A stretch of DNA of 64,000 bases, from positions 1-64,000 of the forward strand of contig JAUMBL010000023.1 of assembly GCA_032115775.1 (NCBI GenBank), read 5' to 3'. Of the stretch, positions 1 through 8,013 are shown one piece after another. Position numbers and translations under genes: made by a program. The stretch is from M3007 sp032115775. GTDB taxonomy: Bacteria; Bacteroidota; Bacteroidia; Chitinophagales; Saprospiraceae. Within the stretch, counting starts at the first letter, position 1. Every line of letters begins with the position of its first letter. The notes beneath the pieces were generated by a model, which saw only the letters and a list, made by a program, of their open reading frames with translations, ran no database searches and had not been told where the DNA came from.

Positions 1-617
1 TTGGCTACCAGACGCATCAGACCCCCTCGGCGGTACTGGATTATTTGCGCGCGCAGCATTTCGAAGCGCTTCGGCTGGGTCGATCCCGGCAGTCGCTGGA
101 GGAAACCGAGCCTACCATCCGCGATGCAGATTTACTGGCTTTTCACGTATCCGCCCTCAAGCAAAGCGAAGCGCCCGCGGTGCAGTCCCCCACGCCGGCC
201 GGTTATTTTTTGGAGGAGGCCTGTCAGTTATGCCGGTATGCCGGTATGAGCGACAAGCTCAGTTCCTTCGGTATTTATGGTTTTGATCCTGCGGCATCTT
301 CCACGGGCGCCTCCGAGCAGGTGGTTGCGCAGATGATCTGGTATTTTATCGAAGGTTTTTTTCAAAGAAAAGGAGATTATCCTGTATCCACGGAGGGTTT
401 GACGGAGTACATCGTACAGTTTCGGCAAACCAACCACCAGTTAATTTTTTGGAAAAGCGCGCGCAGTGGTCGCTGGTGGATGCAAATTCCGGTGGGCGCG
501 GAGCAAAACAATGTGCAGCGTCACCGCCTGATCCCCTGTGCCTACCAGGACTACCAGGCCGCCTGCCGCGACGAGCTGCCGGAGCGGCTGATGCTGGCGT
601 TTAACCGGTTTGGGTAA
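1..617 (+). CDS. Arginase/formimidoylglutamase-family hydrolase, 5' truncated by the window
   Basis: The C-terminal part of an arginase-superfamily (ureohydrolase) protein. The frame is open from base 3 and ends at the TAA at 615-617. Residues resembling the Bacteroidota formimidoylglutamase-like group are visible: a degenerate metal-motif region (DADLLAFHVSALKQ), then EEACQLCRYAGMSDKLSSFG and a QMIWYFIEGFF helix. In canonical arginases the motif is SxDxDxxDP. Here the aspartate expected after AF appears as His, so metal binding at that site may be altered. The family hydrolyses guanidino or formimino compounds in the cytoplasm. The exact substrate cannot be decided from this fragment. The stop codon lies inside the end of the inverted-repeat element that follows. 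Family assignment is fairly sure, substrate is not. Confidence 0.75.
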   Translation, partial: GYQTHQTPSAVLDYLRAQHFEALRLGRSRQSLEETEPTIRDADLLAFHVSALKQSEAPAVQSPTPAGYFLEEACQLCRYAGMSDKLSSFGIYGFDPAASSTGASEQVVAQMIWYFIEGFFQRKGDYPVSTEGLTEYIVQFRQTNHQLIFWKSARSGRWWMQIPVGAEQNNVQRHRLIPCAYQDYQAACRDELPERLMLAFNRFG

Positions 618-774
618 CTACTTAGCCGGCTCGCTGTCTGGCTCAAAAAGTCCCATTTTCCGCCATACTTCGCAATTTTTTTGACAGTAGCGCTGCTACG
701 GCCTGCAAAAAATCGCTTCGTCTGGCAAAAAATGGATCCTTTTTTGTCTCAGACGCGACCGGCTAAGTAGTTAC
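614..774. mobile_element. MITE-like element, longest typical copy (161 bp), with terminal inverted repeats and flanking direct repeat
   Basis: The termini GTAACTACTTAGCCGG (614-629) and CCGGCTAAGTAGTTAC (759-774) are perfect 16-bp inverted repeats. The element is flanked by a direct repeat CGGTTTGG (606-613 and 775-782), the size and position expected of a target-site duplication. The interior shares its right half (the GTCTGGCAAAAAATGG and GTCTCAGACGCGACC blocks) with the shorter copy at 49202-49278. No ORF of note is inside. The element fills most of the 618-921 gap. The remaining 783-921 holds the upstream region of the next gene, and no clear promoter box was seen there. Other copies: 41899, 44662, 48178, 49202. 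Confidence 0.7.
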
Positions 775-921
775 CGGTTTGGTTAAGTAATGCGCAATCT
801 GCAACAACCCGGCTCATTCGGCGTTTCACTGGTTCCCGAAATGTAGTCGCTGGGCAACAATGCCTTTTCAGCCTGTCGGCTACCTGCCGCGCATACGCTC
901 AGGGTAATATATCCATCCAAC

Positions 922-2028
922 ATGGTCGTCGAAGAAGAAGTACAGTCGGATTCAGCAGTATCGGAAGCGGCGGGCGAGCAGGTCGCGCGTACGCTTAGCC
1001 CCGCCCGAATCATCCTTCCTGTTTTGCTTGGCGTAGTGGCGGTGGGCTTTTTATTTTACAAGCAATTTGATCTGGAGCAGTTCCGGCAAATCCGTTGGAC
1101 GGGCTACACCCTGCTTTGGATATTGGCGGCTCTGGGCATGTTGGCGCTGCGGCATTTTTTTGCGGCGCTGCGGTTGCGCATTATTACCCGGAAAGTTTTT
1201 TCGTGGAAAAAATACATTGAACTGATCGTGCTTTGGGAGTTCAGTGGCGCGCTTACGCCCTCCAGCAAAGGCGGGCCGGTAGTGATGCTTTTTGTCCTGA
1301 CGAAAGAAAAGTTGCAGGCCGGGCGCACGGCGGCCACGATTTTTTACAGCATTATCGGTGATTCCGGTTTTTTTGTGCTTGCGGTTCCGTTGTTGCTGAT
1401 GTTGTACGGACCTAAGATGCTGTTTCCCGGCATGGAAAGTTACCAAGACGTGGGGTTGGCCTCCGGCGCTTTTTTTGCCACGTACGCGGCGATGGTAGGA
1501 TATTGGGCCGTATTGGTATCGCTTTTATTTCTTCGTCCGCAGCTTGCGGCGCGGCTGCTGCACTGGATTGCGGGTCGGCGCCTGCTTCGGCGTTGGTCGG
1601 ACAAAATCGAGCGCACCGGCCGCGAGTTTTCGTTAGCGGCTGCGGAAATTCGCAGCCAAAATTGGCGCTACCACGCGGGCGTGATTTTCTCCAGTATCGG
1701 TATTTGGACGAGCAAATTTTTTTTGATCAACTGCCTGATTATCGCGATTGTCCCGGAAATTCCGCTGGACGGCGTCACGCAAGCGTTTATTTACGCGCGT
1801 TTAGTCGCCATGTTCGTCATCATGGCATTTAGTCCTACGCCTGGCGGCGCGGGTCTGGCGGAAGTAGCGTTGGTCAATTTCACCAGCGATTATATGCCGG
1901 CGGGTATTGCCTTGGTGGTGGCGCTGCTTTGGCGGGGCATGGCCTACTATGGGTATCTGCTTGCCGGGGCATTTGTAGCGCCGGCCTGGGTGGCCGAAAA
2001 AATCCGCGGGGCAAAAACCCCGCAGTAG
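922..2028 (+). CDS. Lysylphosphatidylglycerol-synthase-type transmembrane protein (UPF0104/YbhN family)
   Basis: A 368-aa polytopic inner-membrane protein. After a short acidic N-terminus there are about 7-8 hydrophobic segments (for example residues ~30-46, ~63-85, ~140-165, ~255-275, ~310-350). Family signature stretches are present: WEFSGALTPSSKGGPVVM, then FSPTPGGAGLAEVAL near residue 300. These match the LPG_synthase_TM (flippase-like) domain without the soluble synthetase domain of MprF, so aminoacyl-lipid synthesis is unlikely. Such proteins are thought to move lipids or polyprenyl-linked precursors. A paralogue of the same family lies at 31764-32819. Start chosen at the first ATG giving the acidic leader. 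It converges with the peptidase gene downstream (21-bp gap). Substrate unknown. Confidence 0.8.
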   Translation: MVVEEEVQSDSAVSEAAGEQVARTLSPARIILPVLLGVVAVGFLFYKQFDLEQFRQIRWTGYTLLWILAALGMLALRHFFAALRLRIITRKVFSWKKYIELIVLWEFSGALTPSSKGGPVVMLFVLTKEKLQAGRTAATIFYSIIGDSGFFVLAVPLLLMLYGPKMLFPGMESYQDVGLASGAFFATYAAMVGYWAVLVSLLFLRPQLAARLLHWIAGRRLLRRWSDKIERTGREFSLAAAEIRSQNWRYHAGVIFSSIGIWTSKFFLINCLIIAIVPEIPLDGVTQAFIYARLVAMFVIMAFSPTPGGAGLAEVALVNFTSDYMPAGIALVVALLWRGMAYYGYLLAGAFVAPAWVAEKIRGAKTPQ

Positions 2029-2049
2029 TGCCGCGTCCGGCGAATAGGT

Positions 2050-4626
2050 TCAATCCTGTTTTTCCAGTCCGGCGCCGTCTATGGCGCTGCCGAAGAAAAT
2101 GGCATTGGCCAGCATTCGGCTTGTTCCGAACCAAAATCCCCGAAAAACAGGATCTCCGGTGAAGCAGATGATACGGCCGCGGCCGATTCCGCCCGTCAGC
2201 GCGAAGGCGGCGCCGGCGGCGAGCGGCTGTTGTGCGGGGTGCAGGTAGCCAGCCAGGAGGGGCGGGTTGCTGAGCACGACCGGGGTGGCATACGGATTGC
2301 GTGCGGTTTCTACATATAAGGTGTCGCCTAAAAAAACGGGCAGTTTACTGCGTCGGTAGCCGTAGCACAGCGGATGGCTCAGGTCAAGATCCGCTTCGAA
2401 GATGCTGCCTGGGGCGCGGCGGGCAGCGCGGTCGTCGCTCAAAAATTCATATTGTCGCCGTTTGCCGGATTCCGGGAAAGGCGGCGCGTTTCGGAAGCGG
2501 ACGTCCATCAGTCCGCGGGCGCCTAGCCAACGCAGGGCGCTGCCTGTGGCGATGAGCGTGCCGCCGCCGGACACGAAATTTTTCAGTTGCTCGGCCTGTG
2601 CCGCCGCCGGCGACCCGTCGGCGAGCACTACGACCTGATAGGCGCTCAAATCCGTGCCGCTCATTCGGGCGGCATCCAGAAGTACCGGCGCCAGGCCCAG
2701 CTGCGTGTCCAACCAGTGCCATACCTCGCCGGCGTCGGAGGCACTGATCCCGGCGCCGGTTACCAGGGCTACGCGGGTGCGTTTCAGCGCGATAAAATTG
2801 CCGCTGCCCAGATCGGGACCGCTTGCGCTTTGTCCGTTGAATACCGGGACGACCGCTACGCCGGTTTCCCGGGTGGCTGCGCGCAAGCGGGCGGCAATGC
2901 CCAATGCGTCCAGGGGTTGTTTTTCCACCGCGATCAGGAGTGCGCCGCGGGCGAAAGTTCGCCCGGCGATCGCAAAAGGTTTGGTTGCGACCTTCACCCG
3001 AAGTCCGGCTTCTAACAAGCGATGTGCGACTTTAGGAAGGTAAAAAGGCTCGGCCGGGAGCACAAATGCGTAGGCATCCGGGCTTGGCGGCAAGTCAAAT
3101 TCCGGTAGTTCGGGCGCCGCCGTCAGCGCGTTGCCCAGGCGGCGAGGCTGAAACGCGGGATTGTCTGTTGCGGCCCAGGAAAGTCCGAAGGCGTCGGGGA
3201 GCGTCCAAGCGGAAATGTCGTAGAAAATACTGTCCTGAAAGGCGCGCGGCCGATCGAAAATAGCGCGCACCAGGCGGTATCGGCTCTGCGCGACTGGCAC
3301 GACATACGCATCGTCCTTTGAAAAAAGTTGATCGCCGATCCGAACCGCTGCCTCCAGCCGGTGTACGTGTATTTTGTGTTGCAGTAAAATTTGCAGAAAA
3401 GCGCGGCCCGGCGCATCGTTGTCGTCCGTAGAAAAAATATATGCCTGCACCGGATCGCGTTTGGCCTCCTCGAGGGCCGAGCGGAAAAAATCGCGCAGAT
3501 AGGCGTTCAATTCTTGGCGCATCGTGTCGGCTGCTTTCAGGGTGGAGAGGCTGACGAGCGCCTGGTTGCGCACGGTGTAGGAAAAATCAAGTCGGCCGTT
3601 GGATGTTTCCTGCGCGATTCCGCGGCTGCTTGCCTGTTCGAAAAGAATCCCGATACAACCGTTGGCATCGGGGTAGGTAGAGCCTTTGCCGTAGTAGTAG
3701 TCGTCGAAATTTTCCCGGGAAAAGAACAGGATTTTATTTTCTGATAAAATTTCTGCGTGAAATTGCCCGATGCGCGCGGTGATTTCCTGGTTGCGGGCGG
3801 GCGTGATCGGATTGACGCGCGCGGGTTCGCCGGGTTGGAAGAAAAAGGTCGAGTTTGCGCCCATTTCATGGTGATCGGTCAGGATATTCGGCAGCCATTC
3901 CTGCAAAAGCGCCACTCTGCCGGGTGATTCCGGTTGTTGCATCACCAGCCAGTCGCGGTTGAGATCGAACCAGTAGTGGTTGGTGCGGCCGCCGGGCCAG
4001 CGTTCGTTATATTCGTCTGCGGCCGGATCGGACACCAGATTTTTGCTGCGCAGGCTGTTGACCCAGGCTGAAAAGCGCTGCAGGCCGTCGGGATTGAAGC
4101 AGGGATCGAGCAAAATGACCGTATGCCGCAGCCGGCGATCCAATTCCTCCGAGCGACCGGCGGCCAGGTAATAGGCGTACCACAAAGCGGCGTTGCTGCC
4201 GCTTGCCTCATTGCCGTGCACGGAATATCCCTGATAGATCACGGCCGGTATATCCTGCAGATCGGCGGGGTTGCCGGGCTCTCCGGCAGCCCAGGCCTGT
4301 CTGCGGCGCTTGATTTCTTCCAGACGGGAAAAATTATCCGGATGGGTAATGGTGAGCGTGAGCAGTGGTCGGCCTTCGTGGGTTTTTCCGTATTCCTGTA
4401 TTTGGATGCGTTGGCCGGCGCGCGCGAGTTCGCGCATGTAATAGACCAGTTGGTCGTGGCTGACGTGCCAGTCAAAGCCTGTTCGGAAACCCAAAAAATC
4501 ATCGGGCGTGGGTATTCCCGGATCGTATTCGATATCGGGTAAAAAATAGGAGCGTCCGGTTTGGCTGGTTTGGGCGATCGTCTGCGAAAAAAGGCAGAGT
4601 GCGCATACGAGGAGATAGAATCGCAT
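2050..4626 (-). CDS. Secreted M14-family zinc carboxypeptidase-like metallopeptidase
   Basis: An 858-aa exported protein with a signal peptide (MRFYLLVCALCLFSQTIAQ). The N-terminal ~370 residues form an M14 peptidase domain. The zinc motif HxxE appears as HGNE at about residue 137, in SVHGNEASGSNAA. It is followed by LDPCFNPDGLQRF, LNRDWLVMQQPE and a DHHEMG segment that probably gives the third zinc ligand. The remaining ~450 residues carry a class-I glutamine-amidotransferase-like or ThuA-like fold (VALVTGAGISASDAGE and GGTLIATGSALRWLG), common in large Bacteroidota M14 proteins. Likely role: periplasmic or extracellular peptide trimming. There is no T9SS sorting domain at the C-terminus, so export to the periplasm is inferred. 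Monocistronic; the upstream gap carries element A. Confidence 0.88.
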   Translation of the reverse strand: MRFYLLVCALCLFSQTIAQTSQTGRSYFLPDIEYDPGIPTPDDFLGFRTGFDWHVSHDQLVYYMRELARAGQRIQIQEYGKTHEGRPLLTLTITHPDNFSRLEEIKRRRQAWAAGEPGNPADLQDIPAVIYQGYSVHGNEASGSNAALWYAYYLAAGRSEELDRRLRHTVILLDPCFNPDGLQRFSAWVNSLRSKNLVSDPAADEYNERWPGGRTNHYWFDLNRDWLVMQQPESPGRVALLQEWLPNILTDHHEMGANSTFFFQPGEPARVNPITPARNQEITARIGQFHAEILSENKILFFSRENFDDYYYGKGSTYPDANGCIGILFEQASSRGIAQETSNGRLDFSYTVRNQALVSLSTLKAADTMRQELNAYLRDFFRSALEEAKRDPVQAYIFSTDDNDAPGRAFLQILLQHKIHVHRLEAAVRIGDQLFSKDDAYVVPVAQSRYRLVRAIFDRPRAFQDSIFYDISAWTLPDAFGLSWAATDNPAFQPRRLGNALTAAPELPEFDLPPSPDAYAFVLPAEPFYLPKVAHRLLEAGLRVKVATKPFAIAGRTFARGALLIAVEKQPLDALGIAARLRAATRETGVAVVPVFNGQSASGPDLGSGNFIALKRTRVALVTGAGISASDAGEVWHWLDTQLGLAPVLLDAARMSGTDLSAYQVVVLADGSPAAAQAEQLKNFVSGGGTLIATGSALRWLGARGLMDVRFRNAPPFPESGKRRQYEFLSDDRAARRAPGSIFEADLDLSHPLCYGYRRSKLPVFLGDTLYVETARNPYATPVVLSNPPLLAGYLHPAQQPLAAGAAFALTGGIGRGRIICFTGDPVFRGFWFGTSRMLANAIFFGSAIDGAGLEKQD

Positions 4627-4777
4627 GTGTTTTTTATTAAAAAAGGTAAGGTCTAATTTGGGGTGATGATAAAGGTTTTAGACTAACCGGCGCGGTTTTT
4701 TGGAATTTTAACCCCGGCCGTCCGTCCGGGAAAGCGTAGGGGTTGAAACCCCGGAAAATGTAGGGCATTGTATTGAA

Positions 4778-4934
4778 GGTGTATCATAAGTCCGTGAAAG
4801 CCCCGTTAAGCAAAAAAATATTTTGGTTGGTTGCCTGTTTTTTTGATTTTTTTAGAAAAAATCAAAAAAACAGGCAACCAACCAAACATTATTTTATTTC
4901 GCCGCCGGAGGCGGCGAAATACTTGTGATACACC
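4778..4934. repeat. Double-hairpin intergenic element, copy A (157 bp)
   Basis: The borders are imperfect 14-bp inverted repeats, GGTGTATCATAAGT (4778-4791) and ACTTGTGATACACC (4921-4934), with 13/14 matching. Inside lies a perfect ~31-bp stem (4822-4852 with 4856-4886) with a 3-nt loop. A GC-rich hairpin follows (stem ATTTCGCCGCC, 4896-4906 with 4910-4920). The element sits just downstream of the sugar-isomerase gene on the minus strand, so it could also end that transcript. The rest of the 4627-4956 gap (4627-4777) is AT-rich with a short CCCC/GGGG palindromic stretch and no gene. Related copies: 10890, 22922 and 27551. Confidence 0.8.
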
Positions 4935-4956
4935 CTCCTAGTTATTGCTATCGCAC

Positions 4957-6015
4957 TCATCTCGACACGCCGATAATTTTTTGCAATAACGCCTCGTCTG
5001 TCGCTGCTCCGGCAAAGTCGTCGAATGCTTTTTGCGTGACATTTATAATATGTTCGCGGATAAACGGCGCGCCTTCGCGTGCGCCCTGGGCGGCGTCCTT
5101 GATGCAGCACTCCCATTCGAGTACGGCCCAGCCTGCGTAGTCGTACTGCGCCAGTTTGGAAAAAATCGCTTTAAAGTCCGTCTGTCCGTCGCCCGGCGAC
5201 CGGAATCGGCCCGGCCGGTCAATCCAGTCCTGAAACCCGCCATACACCCCGCTGCGGCCGTTGGGGTTAAATTCCGCGTCTTTGACGTGGAACATTTTGA
5301 TCCGGTCGTGGTACAGATCAATAAAATGCAGGTAATTCAGTTGTTGGAGGACGAAATGCGAGGGATCGTACAGAATATTGCAGCGCGTGTGCCCGTCCAC
5401 GGCTTCGAGGAAGCGTTCGAAGCTTGCGCCGTCGTGTAAGTCCTCGCCCGGGTGAATTTCATAGCACAGATCCACGCCTGCGTCGTCGAAGGCGTCGAGG
5501 ATCGGGCGCCATCGCTTGGCGAGTTCCTTGAATGCGGCCTCCACCAGTCCCTGCGGTCTTTGCGGCCAGGGGTACACCGTGTGCCAGATCAGGGCGCCGG
5601 AGAACGTGGCGTGCGCCTGCAGCCCCAGATTTTTGCTGGCCCTGGCGGCCTGCATCAGCGTTTCCTCCGCCCACTGGGTACGGCCGGCGGGGTTGTTGCG
5701 CAGGGATTCCGGAGCGAACCCGTCGAAGAGCAAATCGTAGGCGGGATGTACGGCCACCAGTTGGCCTTGCAGGTGCGTGCTGAGTTCGGAAATTTTTACG
5801 CCGCAGGATTCCACGCGGCCCTTCAGTTCGTCGCAATACGTTTTGCTTTCGGCGGCCAGCGGCAGGCTGATGAGGCGGCTGTCCCAGGTGGGAATTTGGA
5901 CGGCTTCATAGCCGAGTGCTGCCGCCCAGCGGCAGACGCTTTCGAGTTCGTTGAAGGGGGCTTGATCGCCCATGAATTGAGCCAGAAAAATGGCGGGACC
6001 CTGGATAGTAGTCAT
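4957..6015 (-). CDS. Sugar phosphate isomerase/epimerase, TIM-barrel (xylose isomerase-like)
   Basis: A 352-aa cytoplasmic protein of the AP_endonuc_2/xylose-isomerase-like TIM-barrel family. Conserved strand ends carrying metal ligands are visible: the glutamate in CYEIHPGED, DPSHF with its Asp and His, MFHVKDAEF, and VLEWECC near the C-terminus. These fit the Glu-Asp-His-Glu divalent-metal centre of the family. Probable reaction: isomerisation or epimerisation of a free sugar or inositol derivative; the substrate is not predictable. No signal peptide. Promoter-like box TAACTTTG on the minus strand at 6048-6055, 33 bp upstream of the start. It is not visibly in an operon with an oxidoreductase partner, which is the usual neighbour. 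Confidence 0.85.
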   Translation of the reverse strand: MTTIQGPAIFLAQFMGDQAPFNELESVCRWAAALGYEAVQIPTWDSRLISLPLAAESKTYCDELKGRVESCGVKISELSTHLQGQLVAVHPAYDLLFDGFAPESLRNNPAGRTQWAEETLMQAARASKNLGLQAHATFSGALIWHTVYPWPQRPQGLVEAAFKELAKRWRPILDAFDDAGVDLCYEIHPGEDLHDGASFERFLEAVDGHTRCNILYDPSHFVLQQLNYLHFIDLYHDRIKMFHVKDAEFNPNGRSGVYGGFQDWIDRPGRFRSPGDGQTDFKAIFSKLAQYDYAGWAVLEWECCIKDAAQGAREGAPFIREHIINVTQKAFDDFAGAATDEALLQKIIGVSR

Positions 6016-6047
6016 GCGATTGCGGATTGTTGCTGATAAAGTTCGGC

Positions 6048-6055
6048 CAAAGTTA
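6048..6055 (-). promoter_or_regulatory. Bacteroidota -7 promoter box (TAACTTTG) for the sugar isomerase gene
   Basis: Reads TAACTTTG on the minus strand, an exact match to the TAnnTTTG element recognised by the Bacteroidota housekeeping sigma factor. It lies 33 bp upstream of the ATG at 6015, leaving a short leader. Similar boxes precede many genes here. Confidence 0.55.
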
Positions 6056-6111
6056 TCGGTTACCGGTTAAAAAACCGGCAAGTAATTACCAAAAAACAAC
6101 CCGTCAATACA

Positions 6112-6807
6112 TCAATCCACGTCCTGCAATCCGAAATTCACCATTCGGTAGGGTTTAAACCGGGCGAACAGCTCCTCTTTATACCATCCCAGTTCGCGGG
6201 TTTTCCGCACCATCGCGCTGTGTTCCGGGCGGCGGTAGGCGTAGTCCAGCATTTGTCGGCCGCTATCCCACAGACTGAACGTAGCTTGTTGGAGGAGCGG
6301 CAGTTCGCCGATGCCGATGGCGAGGCGCAGGCCGGGTCGGTTTTCCACATCGCGGCTGACGCTGGGTACGAAGCGCCAGAAGCGCCACAGGTGGCGGCGG
6401 CGGATGGTGGCGCGGGTGATGACGGCCACCGGTTCGGTCGGATCGAAAGCATCGGCGGCTTGGAAGGGGTTTTGGCCGTCCCAGGCGCCGTGGGCGGCGG
6501 TGTTGCGCATATAAATCGTTTGCCAGGAAGCGGCGAGCGAGCGGTAGTGTTGGAAAGCGGGGTCTTCCTGGAAAAAGCGCTCGGCGTCCGCCTCGGCGTC
6601 CCAGACGCCCAGCAGGGCGTACGTACCGAAATTGGGGCGGATACTGAATCCGTTTTCGGCGCCGCTCCCGAGGAGCTTGAAAAAGGACAGTCCCGGCGCA
6701 TGTTGCATGCGGGCGGGCGCCAGGCCCATTTGGCTGAGCGCCCAGAATTTATTTTTCCAACCCCGGAAATGGAAAATGCTGATGGTGGTGACCTGCGTAA
6801 CGTTCAA
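6112..6807 (-). CDS. Spheroidene monooxygenase (CrtA)-like protein
   Basis: 231 aa, resembling the CrtA/spheroidene monooxygenase family of haem-dependent carotenoid ketolases/hydroxylases. Conserved-looking stretches: LSQMGLAPARMQHAPGLSFF, NFGTYALLGVWD, and WDSGRQMLDYAYR with HSAMVRKTRELGWYKEELFARF near the end. In Bacteroidota such proteins occur both in carotenoid clusters and alone. Here no phytoene synthase, desaturase or cyclase is adjacent, so a carotenoid substrate is only an inference. It is cytoplasmic or peripheral, with no signal peptide. It is divergent from the lipid kinase at 6940; the 132-bp gap holds the promoters of both. Family call fairly sure, reaction uncertain. Confidence 0.7.
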   Translation of the reverse strand: MNVTQVTTISIFHFRGWKNKFWALSQMGLAPARMQHAPGLSFFKLLGSGAENGFSIRPNFGTYALLGVWDAEADAERFFQEDPAFQHYRSLAASWQTIYMRNTAAHGAWDGQNPFQAADAFDPTEPVAVITRATIRRRHLWRFWRFVPSVSRDVENRPGLRLAIGIGELPLLQQATFSLWDSGRQMLDYAYRRPEHSAMVRKTRELGWYKEELFARFKPYRMVNFGLQDVD

Positions 6808-6939
6808 GATGGCGGTTTTTTTTCAATAAGAAGCCTATTGTGGCGGTGCGGCGCGCGCTACTCGGCAATAAAATACCTCTTCTCAACTTTGCCGACGGCA
6901 AATAGTTCAAAAACACCATTATTTCCATACATTTGGGCA

Positions 6940-7878
6940 ATGAACATCCTGGCTAATTCTTTGCGCTGGTACGTGATCGTCAATCCAGCCGCCGGCGGCG
7001 GACTGGCTCGTCGGCGCTGGCCGGAAGCGGAGCAGGTGTTGCGTCGGTTGGGATTATCGTACGAGGTAGCGTTTACCGCGGCGCGCGGCCACGCCACCGC
7101 ACTGGCGCAACATGCCATTCGGGAAGGATATCGCCATATTTTGGGATTGGGCGGCGACGGTACCAACCACGAAATCGCCAACGGTATCCTGACGCAGTCG
7201 GTCGTGCCCAGCCAGGATATTTGCTACGCCCTGCTTCCGGTCGGCACCGGGAACGACTGGGCGCGTACCTACCAACTGTCACACGATCCGGCGGAACGCC
7301 TGGCGGCCTTGTTAGAACCGAAAACCGTTTTGCAGGATGTCGGTCTGGTAGAATACCAAGCAGACGGCGTGCGCTGCCGGCGGTATTTTGTTAATGTGGC
7401 CGGTATGGCCTACGACGCGTATTTAGTGCGGCGCCTTGAGCAGCATCCGCAACGCCCTTCGCGTTTTTTGTACCTCGGGCTCGTGCTGCGTCACTTGTTT
7501 GCCTACCGCATTGGTCCGGCTCGGATTTTGTTCGACGGCGCGGTCGTCGAAGACGATTTTTACACCATCAATCTGGGTATTTGCCCTTATTCCGGGGGCG
7601 GTATGCGCTTGGTTCCGCAGGCAATACCCAACGACGGGTTGCTCGCGCTCACGTTTGCGCGGCGCGTGTCGAAATTGGAGGTTATCTTGCAGACCGGTCG
7701 TTTTTACAACGGAAAAATTCTGGAGCACCCGCGTATAGAAGGCCGGCAACTTGCCGGGCCGGTGATCGTGGAGCCGGTCGGTGGGTTTCCGACCCTGCTC
7801 GAAGCCGATGGCGAGTTTTTGGGCGAAGCGCCGGCGACGTTCACCATTTTAAAAAATGCGTTGCGGGTAGCGCGCTGA
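6940..7878 (+). CDS. Diacylglycerol/lipid kinase family protein (YegS/DgkB-like)
   Basis: A 312-aa lipid kinase. The start is placed at the ATG at 6940 (protein begins MNILANSLRWYVIVNPAAG). The upstream in-frame extension runs antisense through the CrtA-like gene and lacks any domain. Family motifs: VIVNPAAGGG at ~11-20, the nucleotide-binding GGDGTNHEIANGI at about residues 70-82, and LPVGTGNDWAR at ~105. It ends with a typical LEADGEFLGEAPATF block. The enzyme should phosphorylate a lipid hydroxyl (diacylglycerol, sphingoid base or similar) using ATP at the inner membrane face. Length is standard for the family. Monocistronic. Confidence 0.88.
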   Translation: MNILANSLRWYVIVNPAAGGGLARRRWPEAEQVLRRLGLSYEVAFTAARGHATALAQHAIREGYRHILGLGGDGTNHEIANGILTQSVVPSQDICYALLPVGTGNDWARTYQLSHDPAERLAALLEPKTVLQDVGLVEYQADGVRCRRYFVNVAGMAYDAYLVRRLEQHPQRPSRFLYLGLVLRHLFAYRIGPARILFDGAVVEDDFYTINLGICPYSGGGMRLVPQAIPNDGLLALTFARRVSKLEVILQTGRFYNGKILEHPRIEGRQLAGPVIVEPVGGFPTLLEADGEFLGEAPATFTILKNALRVAR

Positions 7879-7970
7879 CTGAATGTCTGTTTTTTGAAAT
7901 AAATCCGATACTTTTTTTAGCAAAAAAACGACTATTCCCGCGTCAGTTTTTGCATATCGCATACAAACCC

Positions 7971-7978
7971 TATCTTTG
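7971..7978 (+). promoter_or_regulatory. Promoter -7 box TATCTTTG for the type A adhesin
   Basis: An exact TAnnTTTG match, 35 bp before the ATG at 8014. A TTG about 18 bp further upstream (7950-7952) is in a reasonable position for the -33 element. Confidence 0.6.
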
Positions 7979-8013
7979 AACTTTGTAAGTGCAATTTAAG
8001 AGCAAGCTATCTT

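Noticed and set aside
6220..6939. N-terminal extension of the lipid kinase ORF
   Set aside because: The extension runs antisense through the CrtA-like gene; the family starts at MNILANSLRWYVIVNP.
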